Part shown: positions 27,001-36,391 of the stretch, one piece after another | How the letters are laid out: every line of letters starts with the position of its first letter | Numbering within the stretch: the stretch's first letter is position 1 | Source: Bacilli bacterium | Lineage (GTDB): Bacteria; Bacillota_I; Bacilli_A; RF39; UBA660 | NCBI GenBank assembly: GCA_900772095.1 | Contig: CAAGQJ010000026.1 | Location: 1-64,000 of the forward strand | Reading direction: 5' to 3' | Length of the DNA: 64,000 bases | Program-made: the position numbers and the translations under genes | The notes under the pieces: model-generated | The model's input: the letters and a program-made list of their open reading frames with translations, nothing else | Told to the model about the DNA's origin: nothing | The model's database searches: none

Positions 27001-30000
27001 CTCTTAGCCTGTATTGGGTCACCCTTTGGTATTCTGAATTCACCAGTCTCCTTATCAATAGAACAAGCCTGCAAGAGGTCTATTCCATATCTAGGAGAAG
27101 ACATGATTTCTCTCTGAAGAATCTTGGAAAGAGCAATATTCTGTTCCTTCTTGTCATTACTGTTGAAGTGTAACTCTGCTGCAAGGTTATTGATACTTTC
27201 CTCAATGTTATCAGCAATAGTCTTCTCATACTCTTTTCTGAATTCATCAGCCTTTACTCTTCTGTGAGTACCATCAGGTTCAGTCCACTCATAGTAGTTA
27301 TCTACCTGATTACCATTCTCATCAGTAGTATAAAGGTCAAGGTCAGAAGGAGTAATCATTCTAATCTGAGAACCATGAGCCTGAGAATGTTCCTTGAAAT
27401 GCTCAGGAACTTCCTGCTGTAAGCAATAGTCTTCATAGGAAGCTTCATGTACAAAGGTCTCAGTATTATAGTTTCTATAAACTCTTTCACCTGTAGCATC
27501 AGTCTCTTCCTTGAAGATTTGATTCATCATATAGGTATAGGCAGCTTCCTCACCACCTTCCATATCTCTGAACTGGAAGATATTCATCTTACCTTGAAGA
27601 CCAGACTTAATGGCTGATTCAAACTGAACAGTATCAATACCCTTGGTAGGATTCAACTTCTCAGAATCTTCCATTACTCTATAGACAGCTCTAAGGAGAT
27701 TAGGTCTGGAAAGCTTTTCACCTTTAAGGATAGCGTCAGCCATAATGAGAAGATACTCTGCATTCTTAGCCTGGAAAGGTACTTCCATAGAATGAATAGG
27801 AGCATTAGCTACACCCATATCCTTAGTAAGCTTTGAATACACAAATGGCTTCAATGGCTGAAATGCTGTCTCCAAGTCAGTATAGTTGTAATCACCTTTC
27901 TGCAACTTCTGATAAATATCCTCTGCCTGCTTAGACCATCTACCAAAGATAAATGCCTTCTTTCTATAAGATGAAGGAGATGAATATCCCTGAGCATCAG
28001 TAACATTGATTTTAGTGTACTTACCATCCTTACCTACAAGAGATTCCTTAAGAGCCATCATCTGAGCTTTCTGATTCTGTGGAGCAGCAGCAATTCTTCT
28101 ATCAAATACCTCTGCAATATTGGCAATGATATTGGACTTGAAACTGTCAAAGTCCTGTAAGATGAATGTTCTGTACTTACCATCTGATACTCTATTACCA
28201 TTATAATCGGTAGCATAAATGTTACCTCTTACACCTGGAGCATGAAGCTGTGCTAAACGCTTCTGCAAATCCTCAGTATCCTTATAGAAAGCAATGTCAG
28301 TAAGAGTCAGCTGTAGGATATTCTTTGAAGCAAAAGCATCATTCCAAAGATAGTTTTCTACCTGCTTTCTTACCCAGTCAGTTGCTTCCTCATCTTTCAA
28401 TTCAGAAGGATAGATACCTTTGATACTCTTAGCTGCTTCCAAGATACCATTGTCCTCCCAGGTATTGAGGATAGACTGAACTTTATCTTCCATGTGCTGA
28501 CGGATAACTCTATCTGCAAGTTTACCAAGTTCTGCTTCTTCCTCAGCAGTGAGAGCTACTTCTCCATTAAGTTTTTTCTGTAGAAGTGCTGCAAAGATAC
28601 CATTGCCTGCTGCAATAGTACCATCTTCATTGTGAAGAATATTCCATTTTGTTATACCTTCAGCAGTATTGTCAAGATAGAGATTCATAACTGGCAAGAA
28701 GTTGAACTTTTTACCATTGGTATCAAAGTTCTTGATGAAACTGGCATCCTTTTTATCCATGTTTCTCATTCTGACAGTCTGGATTCTACTAAGTTCCTGC
28801 AAGAACATATTATGAAGACCATAGACAATGGAGTTCTTATATCCTTCACCTCTATAAGAATAGAATTTGATGAACTCTGATGATGGCTTATTAGACTGCA
28901 TAGGTACTCTGAACCAAGCTGGAACCATATTGGTATTATTATCAGTACTCTCTGCAAAGTACTCAGTAATGAGGGATAAGGTATATTCTGCATCACTCAT
29001 ATTACGCATATAGTTATGCTTGTTAAAGTTCAACTCTACCTTATGGTCAAACACCTTACGGGCATTCTCATCCTTAGCAAGTATTCTAAGCCACTCATTT
29101 CTCCATCCTTTATCTGCATCACCATTTTGGAACTTAAACCATTCAGAAGAACCATATTCATCCATAATGAAATCCTCAAATGCCTGACCTTCCTGACGGA
29201 ATTTATTCATCAGTTTAGTCATAAATGATGGTGTGATATAAGACTGATACATCTTGCCACTATCATAGAATGCATTGACAGCAGTATCTTCCAGCTTATC
29301 AGTAATAGGAGTGAGAAGGTTTCTCAAACTACCACCAATAGAGCTTTCCCCACCAAACTTGAATGGATCATATTCCTTGAGTGTACCCTTATTCTGAGCC
29401 TGCAAAGCCTTATTCAAGTCCTTGACAATATAGCCAAGAGATTCTGTAATCTTCTTGATGTTCTCTGCATTGATTACATCAGTAAGCATTTCTTCTGTGA
29501 TGTTATAACCAAAGCTTTTACTGATACCTAAGATGTTATCAGTAGCAGTCTTTGACATAGCGTCATCCAAAGTCTTTCCTTCCTTAATAGCCTTGTCAAT
29601 TTCCCTCAACTCAGTTAAAGCCTTATGAAGATTGAACTCAGAGTTCTTTCCTGTAGTCTGATCAGTGCCAAGAAGTTTAGAATTAATCTTACCATTATTA
29701 CCAAAGAGAGGATGTTCTCCAATCTTGAATAGGGCAGAGATAGACTTCATTGCTTCTGAGAGTGCAGGATGGCTATTTACAGTCATACTATAGTACTTAC
29801 CATCTTCAAGCAATACAATAGAGTAGAGCTGGAAATGTTTAGAGAATACTCCATAGAACTGGCTTTGGAAATCAGTCTCCTTACCACTCTTATCAGAAAG
29901 TCTTTCTATAAGCTGAGACAACCAAGGATTCTGTTTCTGCTTATCAGATAATCTCTTAATCATATCATCAAGAGATAATGCTCCCTGTGTCCATCTCAAG

Positions 30001-33000
30001 ATATTATTGACAGACTCTCTAGGGTTTACCCTTTCTGCAATTCCCCATTTACTATATACCTTGTTGCCTTCTGCATCCAAGAGATAGCATTGATGAAGAC
30101 CTAATCTTACCAAGGCAGACATAGAGTTAAGAACATCAATGGTTCTAGATTCAACCTGCCAATGTTCCTGCTCATCCTTTTCTCCCTCTTCTGCTGCTAT
30201 ATCCTGATCATTGGAATAGTCATTGAAGTTATCGAAATCTACCTTAGAGTCCTCTGTGGTAGTGAAGTTACCTCTGCTATAGTCCTTGGTAATGCCAAAG
30301 CCTTCATTCATAGCAAAGATGTCTGCTGCCAGATACATAATTGCATCCCAGTTGTCAGTAATCAACTGAGCTTGCATCATAGTATCTGTATCCTCATAAT
30401 CCATTACCTGAGGTGAAAACAGAGTCTTGGTTCTCTCAATAAGTCTATCAAGACCTACAGTCTCTACAATCTGCTTTCTAGATGCAGACTGAAAGTCAAG
30501 GTCTGTATTGAGAGAAGGGAATAAAGTCTTTGCAAGACCTTCTTCCTTCTGAAGATTAGTAATCTCATCAGAGATAGAGTTGACTATCAGTTCTGCTGTA
30601 TGACGAACTTCTGTAGCAGACAGAGAAGCACCAAGCTCCTCTAAGTCCTTATCACCATTAAGCAGGTTGTCAATCTGCTTATTGAGTTTATCATACTCAC
30701 TGAGATTAGTCTCTACTTCTTTCTTCTGAGAATCCTTAGATTCCTGAAGATACTCTTTTTCACTTGTTGCTTGAAGCACTGTGTCCATTTGATTGATAAT
30801 GTTTTGATTTTCCTCAAATGAGTTCTCCATAGATAACTGTGCATCCAATTCCTTTAAATAAGGTATCTTCCAGGCAGCATCTACTGGTGTCTCATCATAG
30901 AGTTCATTAAAGTATTCATAACCTGGAAGAGAAACTTTCTGTGTCTGTCCTTCTGGGAAAGAAGGATTAGTTACTTCTGTTTCAGTTCCTTTATTATTAT
31001 CAAAGACTATAACATCAGGATTCTTCACTATATACTCCGTGTTATCTGCCCACAAAGTTCCCTTGTCAAGCACAATAACATCAGCTGTAGTGTTTCTTCC
31101 ATTCTTTATATAATCTCTAATATCTTTGTAGTGTTCTACTTTTGCAGTAGAAAGAATATGGAATTTGCTAACTCTAGCATAATCCCCAGTATAGTGTCTA
31201 TTGATTCTATTACCTTCAGGATGTTCTACTGTAGAAGGTTCAGGAGATTTGTCTGTTCTACTCTTAGCATAATCAGTAGCCTCTTCTTCACTTGATGTAA
31301 AGTAGAGTGCTCCCTTAAGAGTTTCATCATAATCTACAGCTGTTTTACCTACAGTTTCATTAAGAGATTTAGCTTCTCTGTCTTCCTTCAAGGCATATCC
31401 TCGATAGATAGTAAGTGGTGATTTACCATCTTCTGAGTATAAACCATCTACATCCTTAGATAACTGACTTAACTGATACTGCTGAGCAGCATCATAAGAA
31501 TCTTTATCAAAGTGCTTAGGCTCTGCTACTTCATGGTCAACCATAAATACAACCTGAGGATTACCATGATTCTTTACAATGTCATCATGGTCATACTCCA
31601 TATTGTAATCCATGGTTGCAGCAGCATGGAAGCCTAAGGTTACCTCATAGATTCTCTGTAAGTTCTCTTTACTACTTACATAAGCATCCAAATGATTAGC
31701 ACCTTCTGCTCTAGCCAAGTCCTTAATAGCACTTAAAAAGCCTTTAGTAGTACCTAAATTAAATACTGATACAAGATTTCCATCTGGCTCTATTGCAAAT
31801 CCTGCTGTTCCATCTTCAGTCAAGAAACATTTAGCATCTGAATAATCATCGTGTAAATCTATTAATTCTCCATTTTGAGTATAGTACCTTACTACCTCAA
31901 ACATATCATGAAATAATTTAGGATTTACTTCAGAGTGAATATTAAATGATGTTCCTTTTCTCTGATTAGTTACAGTCCTTGAGCTTCCATGTATAAAGCT
32001 GTCGATGGATCCAAGTTGTCCTCTAAGTACATTTGCCAAACGTTGTCTTTGGTCTGTTGAAAGGTCTCCATCATATATTGACTTCCGCTGTCCTTGGCTA
32101 CCTTTTCTAACTGCTTCTTGAACTCTTCTAAACTCATCTGTTGCTTTGTATTCTTCTGTTCCATTTTCTTTTATATTTTTATTTTTAGAACGAAAATTAT
32201 TAGTATTTATTGTCCAAGCACCAATAATTTGATTATCTTTTTGAATCTCAGAATAGACAGCTCCCGCATTATTTAATGCTTTAGCTAATCTCTTTTCACC
32301 TTCATTATAGGTACTATTTTCTGTATAGGTCTTATTGTCAGTAAGCAATGTTGCTCCAGCTTTTAATGCCTTTAATGCTTCAGCAATAGTTCTATCCTGC
32401 TGTTGATGTCTAACATCTTCATTTCCTCTTTTACCAGGAATGCTTACAAAGACTACATCATCAGAGGTATAGTTTCCTGTATTAGCTTTATCTCCTGCTT
32501 GTTGAGCATATTTTCCAGTAGAGCTGTTAAAGATACCCTCTGCAAATCCAATAAACTTATTTGCCATAGCTCCTTTTATAGCAGCCTTTTTATCTACACT
32601 ATTAGCAGGAGTAATATTCAAATGAGTAGTATTTGAATTTACTTTATCTCCTTTTACTTCTTTTGTAGGATGTAAAGGAGAACCTTCCTTCTTTACATTA
32701 TTGCTGACAATAGTGACAGTATCTGTAGCTCTAGATACGCCAACATATTCAAGCTGCTGCTTGATATTAGCAGCCTGGTTAGGTTGAGTGTTCTCTACTT
32801 CTACATCACTAAGGTCTCCTAAATCAACTTCCTCAGAACTCTTTAACTCTGCATCGGCTGCATCATTTAAGGATTCTTCTCCAAGGTCAACCATCTCCAT
32901 AGCATTGGCAGCATTGTTGCCACTCATAGAAGCTCTAGATACATCTACATCATCCATCAGTACATGGGTGAAAGTAGAACCTTGTGACTTATGAATAGTA

Positions 33001-35603
33001 AGGGCATAACCAAAGTCAATGGTCTTAGCCTGCAAAAGGTTGTGATTATTATCCTCAATGTTATCATTGACAAAGAGAAAAGAATCAATAGCATTAATCT
33101 TTGCATAGACTGCTGCTTTAGCTTCTCTACCATAGGCTCTTCTAGCTTCATTCCACAATCTCTTCTTCTCATTGGCAAGAATCATAGCACTCTGTCTATT
33201 CTGGGCATTATTCTTAATGTCCATGAAGTTAAATGTATCTATATTGCCCAATGAGTCTTCAAGAGTAATAGGAACAGCCTGCATTACTACAGGAGTACCA
33301 TTGTCTAATCTGGTCTGTACTGTAGCAGGTCTCCCTACCTGAGTTACCTTATAAGATTCAGAGTTAATGAATCTATAACTCTTGGTTCTCCATTCATATC
33401 CCCAGTTAGCATAGCCTGTCATAGGCTCACCTACATGTGGAATAGGGGAGTCATAGCCTAAGAGTTCTCTTACCTGATTATTATAAGCAGTTACAGCCTT
33501 GTTGGTATAAGCAAGGATTCTAAAATAATTAGGATTCTGCTTCAAGCCTTTAACATACTTATCAATAACTTCATTGATAGCATCTTGATGCTGAGGAGAG
33601 ATATATGCAACACCTTCACCTTTACTATTGAATGATGATACTTTAGACAAAGGTTCTCCATTACGGATAGCTGTAGCTTCCTTAAGGATAGCATTGTCGT
33701 CTGTTCTCTCTACTTGGGTAAGACGGATGACTTTACCTTCACCATTTCTAAAGACCTTAGAGATTTTATCCTCATTGACAGGAGCCAACTGAGCTTCATC
33801 ACCTACATAGATAATCTTCAGACGATGTTCCTTGGCAATATCATTAAGGATTTTATAGTTCTCCTCATTGATCATAGAAGCTTCATCAATGATAATGGTA
33901 GTGCCTGGCATAATATCTACATCCTTCAAGACATTCACCAAGTTTCTTGCATTATAAGTCTTACTTGAATCTACTTCTACATTGATACCAAACACCTTAT
34001 TTAATGTAGATGCCTTAAAGCCAGCTTTAGATACTCTGTCATTAAGTACTGCTGCTGCCTTATTGGTAGTAGCACAGAACATCACAGGTCTATTCTGTTT
34101 CTGTCCTTTCTTGGCAATCATCTCCATAAGGGAAGTCTTACCAGTACCAGCATAGCCACTAAGAGTCATAGATGTCTCATTAGACTTCATGAATCTATCC
34201 ATCTCATTGAGTGCATCTATCTGCTGAGCATTAGGCTTGAATGGAGCTTTAACAGTAGTACCATCAGCGAATGTAAAGTCTTGAGGCACAGCTTTACCAC
34301 TATGCTTATTATCTTCTGGTATATTGTTTACCAAATCATAATCAGCACTTTCCTGCTCAATAAGAGACAGCTCATCCTTAAGTTCATTACCTGAAAGACT
34401 ATTTATGAATTCTCTAAAGCTCTTGTCTGCAACTTCCTTAGTAACCTTTTCCTTTAGCTTGTCATCAGATAATGTTCTGAAATCCCATTCCTTCTCATTA
34501 TACCCCTTTCTCAAAGGATTCTTGATACCATTATATCTCATATAGGCATCAATATCAAAGGCATCAAGGGCTTTCTCCAAGGCATTCATTGACCTCTGAT
34601 AGTATGTATTGGAGGTATGAAGACCAAGAAGAGTCTTGAAGGCATCAAGTACTCTAGACCAGAAAGATTTATTAGCTTTATTCTGTTTGTCAATCTCTTG
34701 AATCTTACTTCTGAAGACAGGATTACCAAGTTCTGCAACAAACTCAAAGACATCAACAATACCTCTTTCACTCTTTAAGAGAGGATTAGCCTTGAGGTCT
34801 TGATACAAGGAATTCATTTCTATTCTGAACTTCTCCAAGTCTTCACTTCTCTTCCAATTCTTAGTTTGATTAGAAAGTGCATACATAGAGAGAGCATGAA
34901 GTACTTCATGGAGGATAATAGGAGCCTTCATACTATTCATCATATCTCTTTCAAGAAAAGACTTCTTGTAGATGATAGTATTGTTGTTGGTATATTTACC
35001 GATAGTTCCAAAAGGAAGAGTTTCTCCAAAAGTTACTTCAAGACCTAAGTCTTTAGCAATACCAAAGACTTTATCTGCCAGCATCTTTGAAGTTCTATCC
35101 TCATTAAATCTCTGATATAACTCCTGTACCTTATCAAGAGTATAAGTCTGATTCTCTTTAATACCAAAATTCAGTTTCTTAATATCCTTGACAGAACCCA
35201 TATTATCTAGTTCCTCAAAGAAGTTATCTTTGTCATAGTTAACAGTCTCCACAGGTCTCTTAACAGAGAGTACATAGTTTCCCTTAGTATTTCTGTAATG
35301 AACAATAGCTGACTGAGGGAAGAAGTTTGATGCTTCCTTCCTAGCTACCTGAAGTTCTCTAAGAGACTTAAACTCTTGTGGAGCATTATATCGCATCTCC
35401 CATAGTTTCCTTACAGACTTACCAGACTCCTGATAATGAGTATTACCGAGCTGAGCCTGAATATAAACATCTGTAGGAAAGAGAGTTTCATTTCCTGCTT
35501 CTAACCAATACTTGTGAGTAATAAGCTCAAGAGTATTGTTATCCACATTATTTCTTGTGGATAGATTTTTGAACTCCTTACTACTTCTATTCACGCATCC
35601 CAT
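24012..35603 (-). CDS. giant virion RNA polymerase fused to zincin, SF1 helicase and polyvalent-type domains
   Basis: One frame encodes 3863 residues. Near residue 3020, EIDDSDFDVDK gives the DxDxD Mg-binding motif of crAss-like single-chain RNA polymerases, which are packaged and injected to transcribe early genes. Earlier parts carry other domains. HEVLH near 231 is a zincin motif. An SF1 RecD-like helicase spans about 455-970, with LSGYAGTGKTSL near 480, IIDEASM near 571, VGDEAQLAPV near 603, TIHKSQGST near 871 and YVGVSRATDTV near 957. A Rossmann-like segment lies at about 1020-1150, a GNAT-like segment at 1200-1380 (DGNLVSVFN) and an ADP-ribosyltransferase-like segment at about 1390-1540 (IYRG, ALYFTSSEEEATDYA). 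The last three are tentative. It is the first gene of a two-gene operon with its own promoter. Confidence 0.85.
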   Translation of the reverse strand: MGCVNRSSKEFKNLSTRNNVDNNTLELITHKYWLEAGNETLFPTDVYIQAQLGNTHYQESGKSVRKLWEMRYNAPQEFKSLRELQVARKEASNFFPQSAIVHYRNTKGNYVLSVKRPVETVNYDKDNFFEELDNMGSVKDIKKLNFGIKENQTYTLDKVQELYQRFNEDRTSKMLADKVFGIAKDLGLEVTFGETLPFGTIGKYTNNNTIIYKKSFLERDMMNSMKAPIILHEVLHALSMYALSNQTKNWKRSEDLEKFRIEMNSLYQDLKANPLLKSERGIVDVFEFVAELGNPVFRSKIQEIDKQNKANKSFWSRVLDAFKTLLGLHTSNTYYQRSMNALEKALDAFDIDAYMRYNGIKNPLRKGYNEKEWDFRTLSDDKLKEKVTKEVADKSFREFINSLSGNELKDELSLIEQESADYDLVNNIPEDNKHSGKAVPQDFTFADGTTVKAPFKPNAQQIDALNEMDRFMKSNETSMTLSGYAGTGKTSLMEMIAKKGQKQNRPVMFCATTNKAAAVLNDRVSKAGFKASTLNKVFGINVEVDSSKTYNARNLVNVLKDVDIMPGTTIIIDEASMINEENYKILNDIAKEHRLKIIYVGDEAQLAPVNEDKISKVFRNGEGKVIRLTQVERTDDNAILKEATAIRNGEPLSKVSSFNSKGEGVAYISPQHQDAINEVIDKYVKGLKQNPNYFRILAYTNKAVTAYNNQVRELLGYDSPIPHVGEPMTGYANWGYEWRTKSYRFINSESYKVTQVGRPATVQTRLDNGTPVVMQAVPITLEDSLGNIDTFNFMDIKNNAQNRQSAMILANEKKRLWNEARRAYGREAKAAVYAKINAIDSFLFVNDNIEDNNHNLLQAKTIDFGYALTIHKSQGSTFTHVLMDDVDVSRASMSGNNAANAMEMVDLGEESLNDAADAELKSSEEVDLGDLSDVEVENTQPNQAANIKQQLEYVGVSRATDTVTIVSNNVKKEGSPLHPTKEVKGDKVNSNTTHLNITPANSVDKKAAIKGAMANKFIGFAEGIFNSSTGKYAQQAGDKANTGNYTSDDVVFVSIPGKRGNEDVRHQQQDRTIAEALKALKAGATLLTDNKTYTENSTYNEGEKRLAKALNNAGAVYSEIQKDNQIIGAWTINTNNFRSKNKNIKENGTEEYKATDEFRRVQEAVRKGSQGQRKSIYDGDLSTDQRQRLANVLRGQLGSIDSFIHGSSRTVTNQRKGTSFNIHSEVNPKLFHDMFEVVRYYTQNGELIDLHDDYSDAKCFLTEDGTAGFAIEPDGNLVSVFNLGTTKGFLSAIKDLARAEGANHLDAYVSSKENLQRIYEVTLGFHAAATMDYNMEYDHDDIVKNHGNPQVVFMVDHEVAEPKHFDKDSYDAAQQYQLSQLSKDVDGLYSEDGKSPLTIYRGYALKEDREAKSLNETVGKTAVDYDETLKGALYFTSSEEEATDYAKSRTDKSPEPSTVEHPEGNRINRHYTGDYARVSKFHILSTAKVEHYKDIRDYIKNGRNTTADVIVLDKGTLWADNTEYIVKNPDVIVFDNNKGTETEVTNPSFPEGQTQKVSLPGYEYFNELYDETPVDAAWKIPYLKELDAQLSMENSFEENQNIINQMDTVLQATSEKEYLQESKDSQKKEVETNLSEYDKLNKQIDNLLNGDKDLEELGASLSATEVRHTAELIVNSISDEITNLQKEEGLAKTLFPSLNTDLDFQSASRKQIVETVGLDRLIERTKTLFSPQVMDYEDTDTMMQAQLITDNWDAIMYLAADIFAMNEGFGITKDYSRGNFTTTEDSKVDFDNFNDYSNDQDIAAEEGEKDEQEHWQVESRTIDVLNSMSALVRLGLHQCYLLDAEGNKVYSKWGIAERVNPRESVNNILRWTQGALSLDDMIKRLSDKQKQNPWLSQLIERLSDKSGKETDFQSQFYGVFSKHFQLYSIVLLEDGKYYSMTVNSHPALSEAMKSISALFKIGEHPLFGNNGKINSKLLGTDQTTGKNSEFNLHKALTELREIDKAIKEGKTLDDAMSKTATDNILGISKSFGYNITEEMLTDVINAENIKKITESLGYIVKDLNKALQAQNKGTLKEYDPFKFGGESSIGGSLRNLLTPITDKLEDTAVNAFYDSGKMYQSYITPSFMTKLMNKFRQEGQAFEDFIMDEYGSSEWFKFQNGDADKGWRNEWLRILAKDENARKVFDHKVELNFNKHNYMRNMSDAEYTLSLITEYFAESTDNNTNMVPAWFRVPMQSNKPSSEFIKFYSYRGEGYKNSIVYGLHNMFLQELSRIQTVRMRNMDKKDASFIKNFDTNGKKFNFLPVMNLYLDNTAEGITKWNILHNEDGTIAAGNGIFAALLQKKLNGEVALTAEEEAELGKLADRVIRQHMEDKVQSILNTWEDNGILEAAKSIKGIYPSELKDEEATDWVRKQVENYLWNDAFASKNILQLTLTDIAFYKDTEDLQKRLAQLHAPGVRGNIYATDYNGNRVSDGKYRTFILQDFDSFKSNIIANIAEVFDRRIAAAPQNQKAQMMALKESLVGKDGKYTKINVTDAQGYSSPSSYRKKAFIFGRWSKQAEDIYQKLQKGDYNYTDLETAFQPLKPFVYSKLTKDMGVANAPIHSMEVPFQAKNAEYLLIMADAILKGEKLSRPNLLRAVYRVMEDSEKLNPTKGIDTVQFESAIKSGLQGKMNIFQFRDMEGGEEAAYTYMMNQIFKEETDATGERVYRNYNTETFVHEASYEDYCLQQEVPEHFKEHSQAHGSQIRMITPSDLDLYTTDENGNQVDNYYEWTEPDGTHRRVKADEFRKEYEKTIADNIEESINNLAAELHFNSNDKKEQNIALSKILQREIMSSPRYGIDLLQACSIDKETGEFRIPKGDPIQAKRIEQLINSIIKNRVNKQKIAGGPIVQVSNFGTSTQLHIRFNDKQGNLIPLEEEYNASEHDNLSYKEYLKRNQGGIAYFEVFAPIWSNELFDKFSNANGTINVDAINAVDPELLKMVSYRIPTEDKYSCAPMKVIGFMPREAGDAIMLPYELTEIDDSDFDVDKRYVMRKDIPIKTRKRSEIEKELFARASESYKKAHDGKTNNTWVGEQVKMFMDNPQKMKDTDKLMKWLYSQYQSIAYYTDAPTSGRTYRDNKIIDMTYAVLTNQMTANKILNPGGFDAPKKMGYMVAAYKNPANKGIKWSDLQKMSIDELKDLSYTDKDLTFADTQVQFYKQNSAAASLIGVFAVNKVAHATLESNDIFLDVSEICGDKPFTIAGTTFGIRMQIDKKYDNEGTLIGKTLGSLVSASADAVKDPILNLMNINMTTAGMLNTMLRLGMTFEDAALFLSQDIIERTINKFNRENLTNYESLSNIIEKWLTEYREKNNINDDSLINTEELTKEELVEGLTSEEHEATDYKVLLAFQKIRQLVDAMRKPTYATRFNSISSAVGPLIVDNLIIEHKMEAFLDANTENGTHFYTSDDVPVDIDDIFFDHPILKQFARTVDIAKAMFSDMPTGSTGFRKLLANLPVDISDKMYNDKKLLDQFSNFYQSYLLVQSGLINPKHLKSYATQFPKWFMEQKFKEKYSGNALIQAIRMNVSKKTGRPYLMINITGMDEQRKEELRSAWIDLHKEDPKLSQMLFNYSFFRAGIGFSPKTFMSLVPTYVKEKLKSKDGNASYVDTYRNFHEVIPDLVIDQFIRNNWENNKLVPRKGGKDTHYNVDVKHNRLTVYRPEEIADLTGISYMKTKMNNNTYLWHLISDKGEELVFELIKPLGNNGEYLEMSTLDIKDPLSDTTKTTEDNSTSDLKTESPQESNVEDTSNNQVITKTEEIKNLAAFADLIMKQVPTLSKEEALQKAENIKGREKVFGKFLQNVFKQKGLNLSIDEAINEFKKYC
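31970..32164 (-). CDS. possible overprinted small gene inside the polymerase gene
   Basis: A second same-strand frame of 64 codons lies within the polymerase gene, at the junction before the GNAT-like segment. It starts with ATG after a very A-rich stretch resembling Bacteroidota ribosome-binding leaders. It would encode a compact helical protein (MEQKNTKQQMSLEEFKKQLE at the start) whose composition is that of a normal soluble protein. The main frame is also convincing here, so this is either genuine overprinting or chance. No homologue is known to me. Confidence 0.2.
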   Translation of the reverse strand: MEQKNTKQQMSLEEFKKQLEKVAKDSGSQYMMETFQQTKDNVWQMYLEDNLDPSTALYMEAQGL

Positions 35604-35629
35604 AAATTGTTTATTATTTAATTTTGAGG

Positions 35630-35637
35630 CAAAGATA
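35630..35637 (-). promoter_or_regulatory. -7 promoter element of the RNA polymerase operon
   Basis: On the minus strand it reads TATCTTTG, 26 bases before the ATG at 35603. Only a weak -33 match (ACTTTC) is upstream. A host-type promoter here means the packaged polymerase is made by the host polymerase or with its promoter specificity. Confidence 0.55.
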
Positions 35638-35711
35638 AGTAATTAATTAAAGAGAAAGTCTTACTTAATCAATATCTTTATATTATTTAACGGGTTTCTT
35701 TGTTTAAGCCA

Positions 35712-35735
35712 AGGAGAGTAGGGTGATACTCTCCT
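35712..35735. terminator. hairpin after the leftward replication region
   Basis: Perfect 9-base arms AGGAGAGTA and TACTCTCCT enclose a 6-base loop, 11 bases past the stop of the 37-codon gene. The following minus-strand sequence (TTGGCTT) is only weakly T-rich, so termination may be partial. It separates the long replication transcript from the polymerase operon promoter. Confidence 0.55.
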
Positions 35736-35745
35736 CAGCCTAGTA

Positions 35746-35859
35746 TTATATCTTGCTGTCAATCCAATCAACAGCTTTACCTAACATCTTCTGAAGAGTC
35801 TGTCTTTCAGAATTAGTCATCTTAGTTTCTTCAATAGCAGTACAGGAATCACATTCCAT
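35746..35859 (-). CDS. 37-residue hypothetical protein
   Basis: This short frame encodes 37 residues, beginning MECDSCTAIEETK and ending DWIDSKI. The composition is that of a helical polar peptide, with two cysteines spaced CDSC at the N-terminus. A GTG nine codons upstream (35886) would give 46 residues and overlap the preceding gene. It is the last gene of the long leftward region before a hairpin. Coding is supported by codon use and tight spacing only. Confidence 0.45.
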   Translation of the reverse strand: MECDSCTAIEETKMTNSERQTLQKMLGKAVDWIDSKI

Positions 35860-35875
35860 TGCTAATGAGGAGAGC

Positions 35876-36148
35876 TCATTCCTCACTCCTACAATCCATT
35901 TTGTTCTTTTCATGTTCCACTATCTTTTTATATGATTCTTGAATACACTTCTTTAGTTTCCTAGGGATTCTGCTTTTCTTAATACCATGTTTGGAATCAT
36001 GGACTCCTGTCAAGGTATTTGAAATTCCATTCATTTTAAGATACTTATTTAATAAATTTAAATAATCATCTATGTATATGCCTAGAGGAATCTCCTTTAT
36101 ATCCACTAAAAGAAGCTTCTTTCCATCTGTTAAATTAAGTACTTGCAT
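35876..36148 (-). CDS. hypothetical protein
   Basis: A 90-residue protein with a short beta-type N-terminus (LNLTDGKKLLLVDIKEIP) and a strongly basic C-terminal half (KHGIKKSRIPRKLKKC), which could touch nucleic acid. It starts 5 bases after the 77-residue gene. No family is recognised. It belongs to the block of small early genes typical of host-takeover regions in phages. Confidence 0.5.
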   Translation of the reverse strand: MQVLNLTDGKKLLLVDIKEIPLGIYIDDYLNLLNKYLKMNGISNTLTGVHDSKHGIKKSRIPRKLKKCIQESYKKIVEHEKNKMDCRSEE

Positions 36149-36153
36149 AACTA

Positions 36154-36387
36154 CTAAATTTTTACTTTACATTTTGTAGCTTCAACTTCTCTAATAGAAT
36201 TGTCATTAGTTAAACGAACAATATAAATAGTTTTACCTTTACTAAAAAATCCTGGTTGTTCATGTCTAACGTCGATTACTTCTCCAGTATAAGTATCAGT
36301 AAAATCATTTATAGAACATTTGTCACCATACATATCAGAGGCAGCTTCATATCCTCCGACATCTACTTCTTTCCATTCTAATATCAT
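36154..36387 (-). CDS. hypothetical small beta-rich protein
   Basis: The 77-residue product alternates short beta-type segments (VIDVRHEQPGFF, TIYIVRLTNDNSIREVEATKCKVK), consistent with a small barrel such as an SH3-like fold. It has two cysteines and no membrane segment. It lies 4 bases after the polynucleotide kinase gene and so is co-transcribed. Function unknown. Confidence 0.5.
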   Translation of the reverse strand: MILEWKEVDVGGYEAASDMYGDKCSINDFTDTYTGEVIDVRHEQPGFFSKGKTIYIVRLTNDNSIREVEATKCKVKI

Positions 36388-36391
36388 ATTA

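Noticed and set aside
24432..27173. Long plus-strand frames opposite the polymerase gene (199 and 289 codons)
   Set aside because: They lie fully antisense to a very long, well-supported gene. Their products have low-complexity, Leu/Ile/Ser-rich composition typical of reverse complements of A+T-rich genes, and no promoter or leader is seen.
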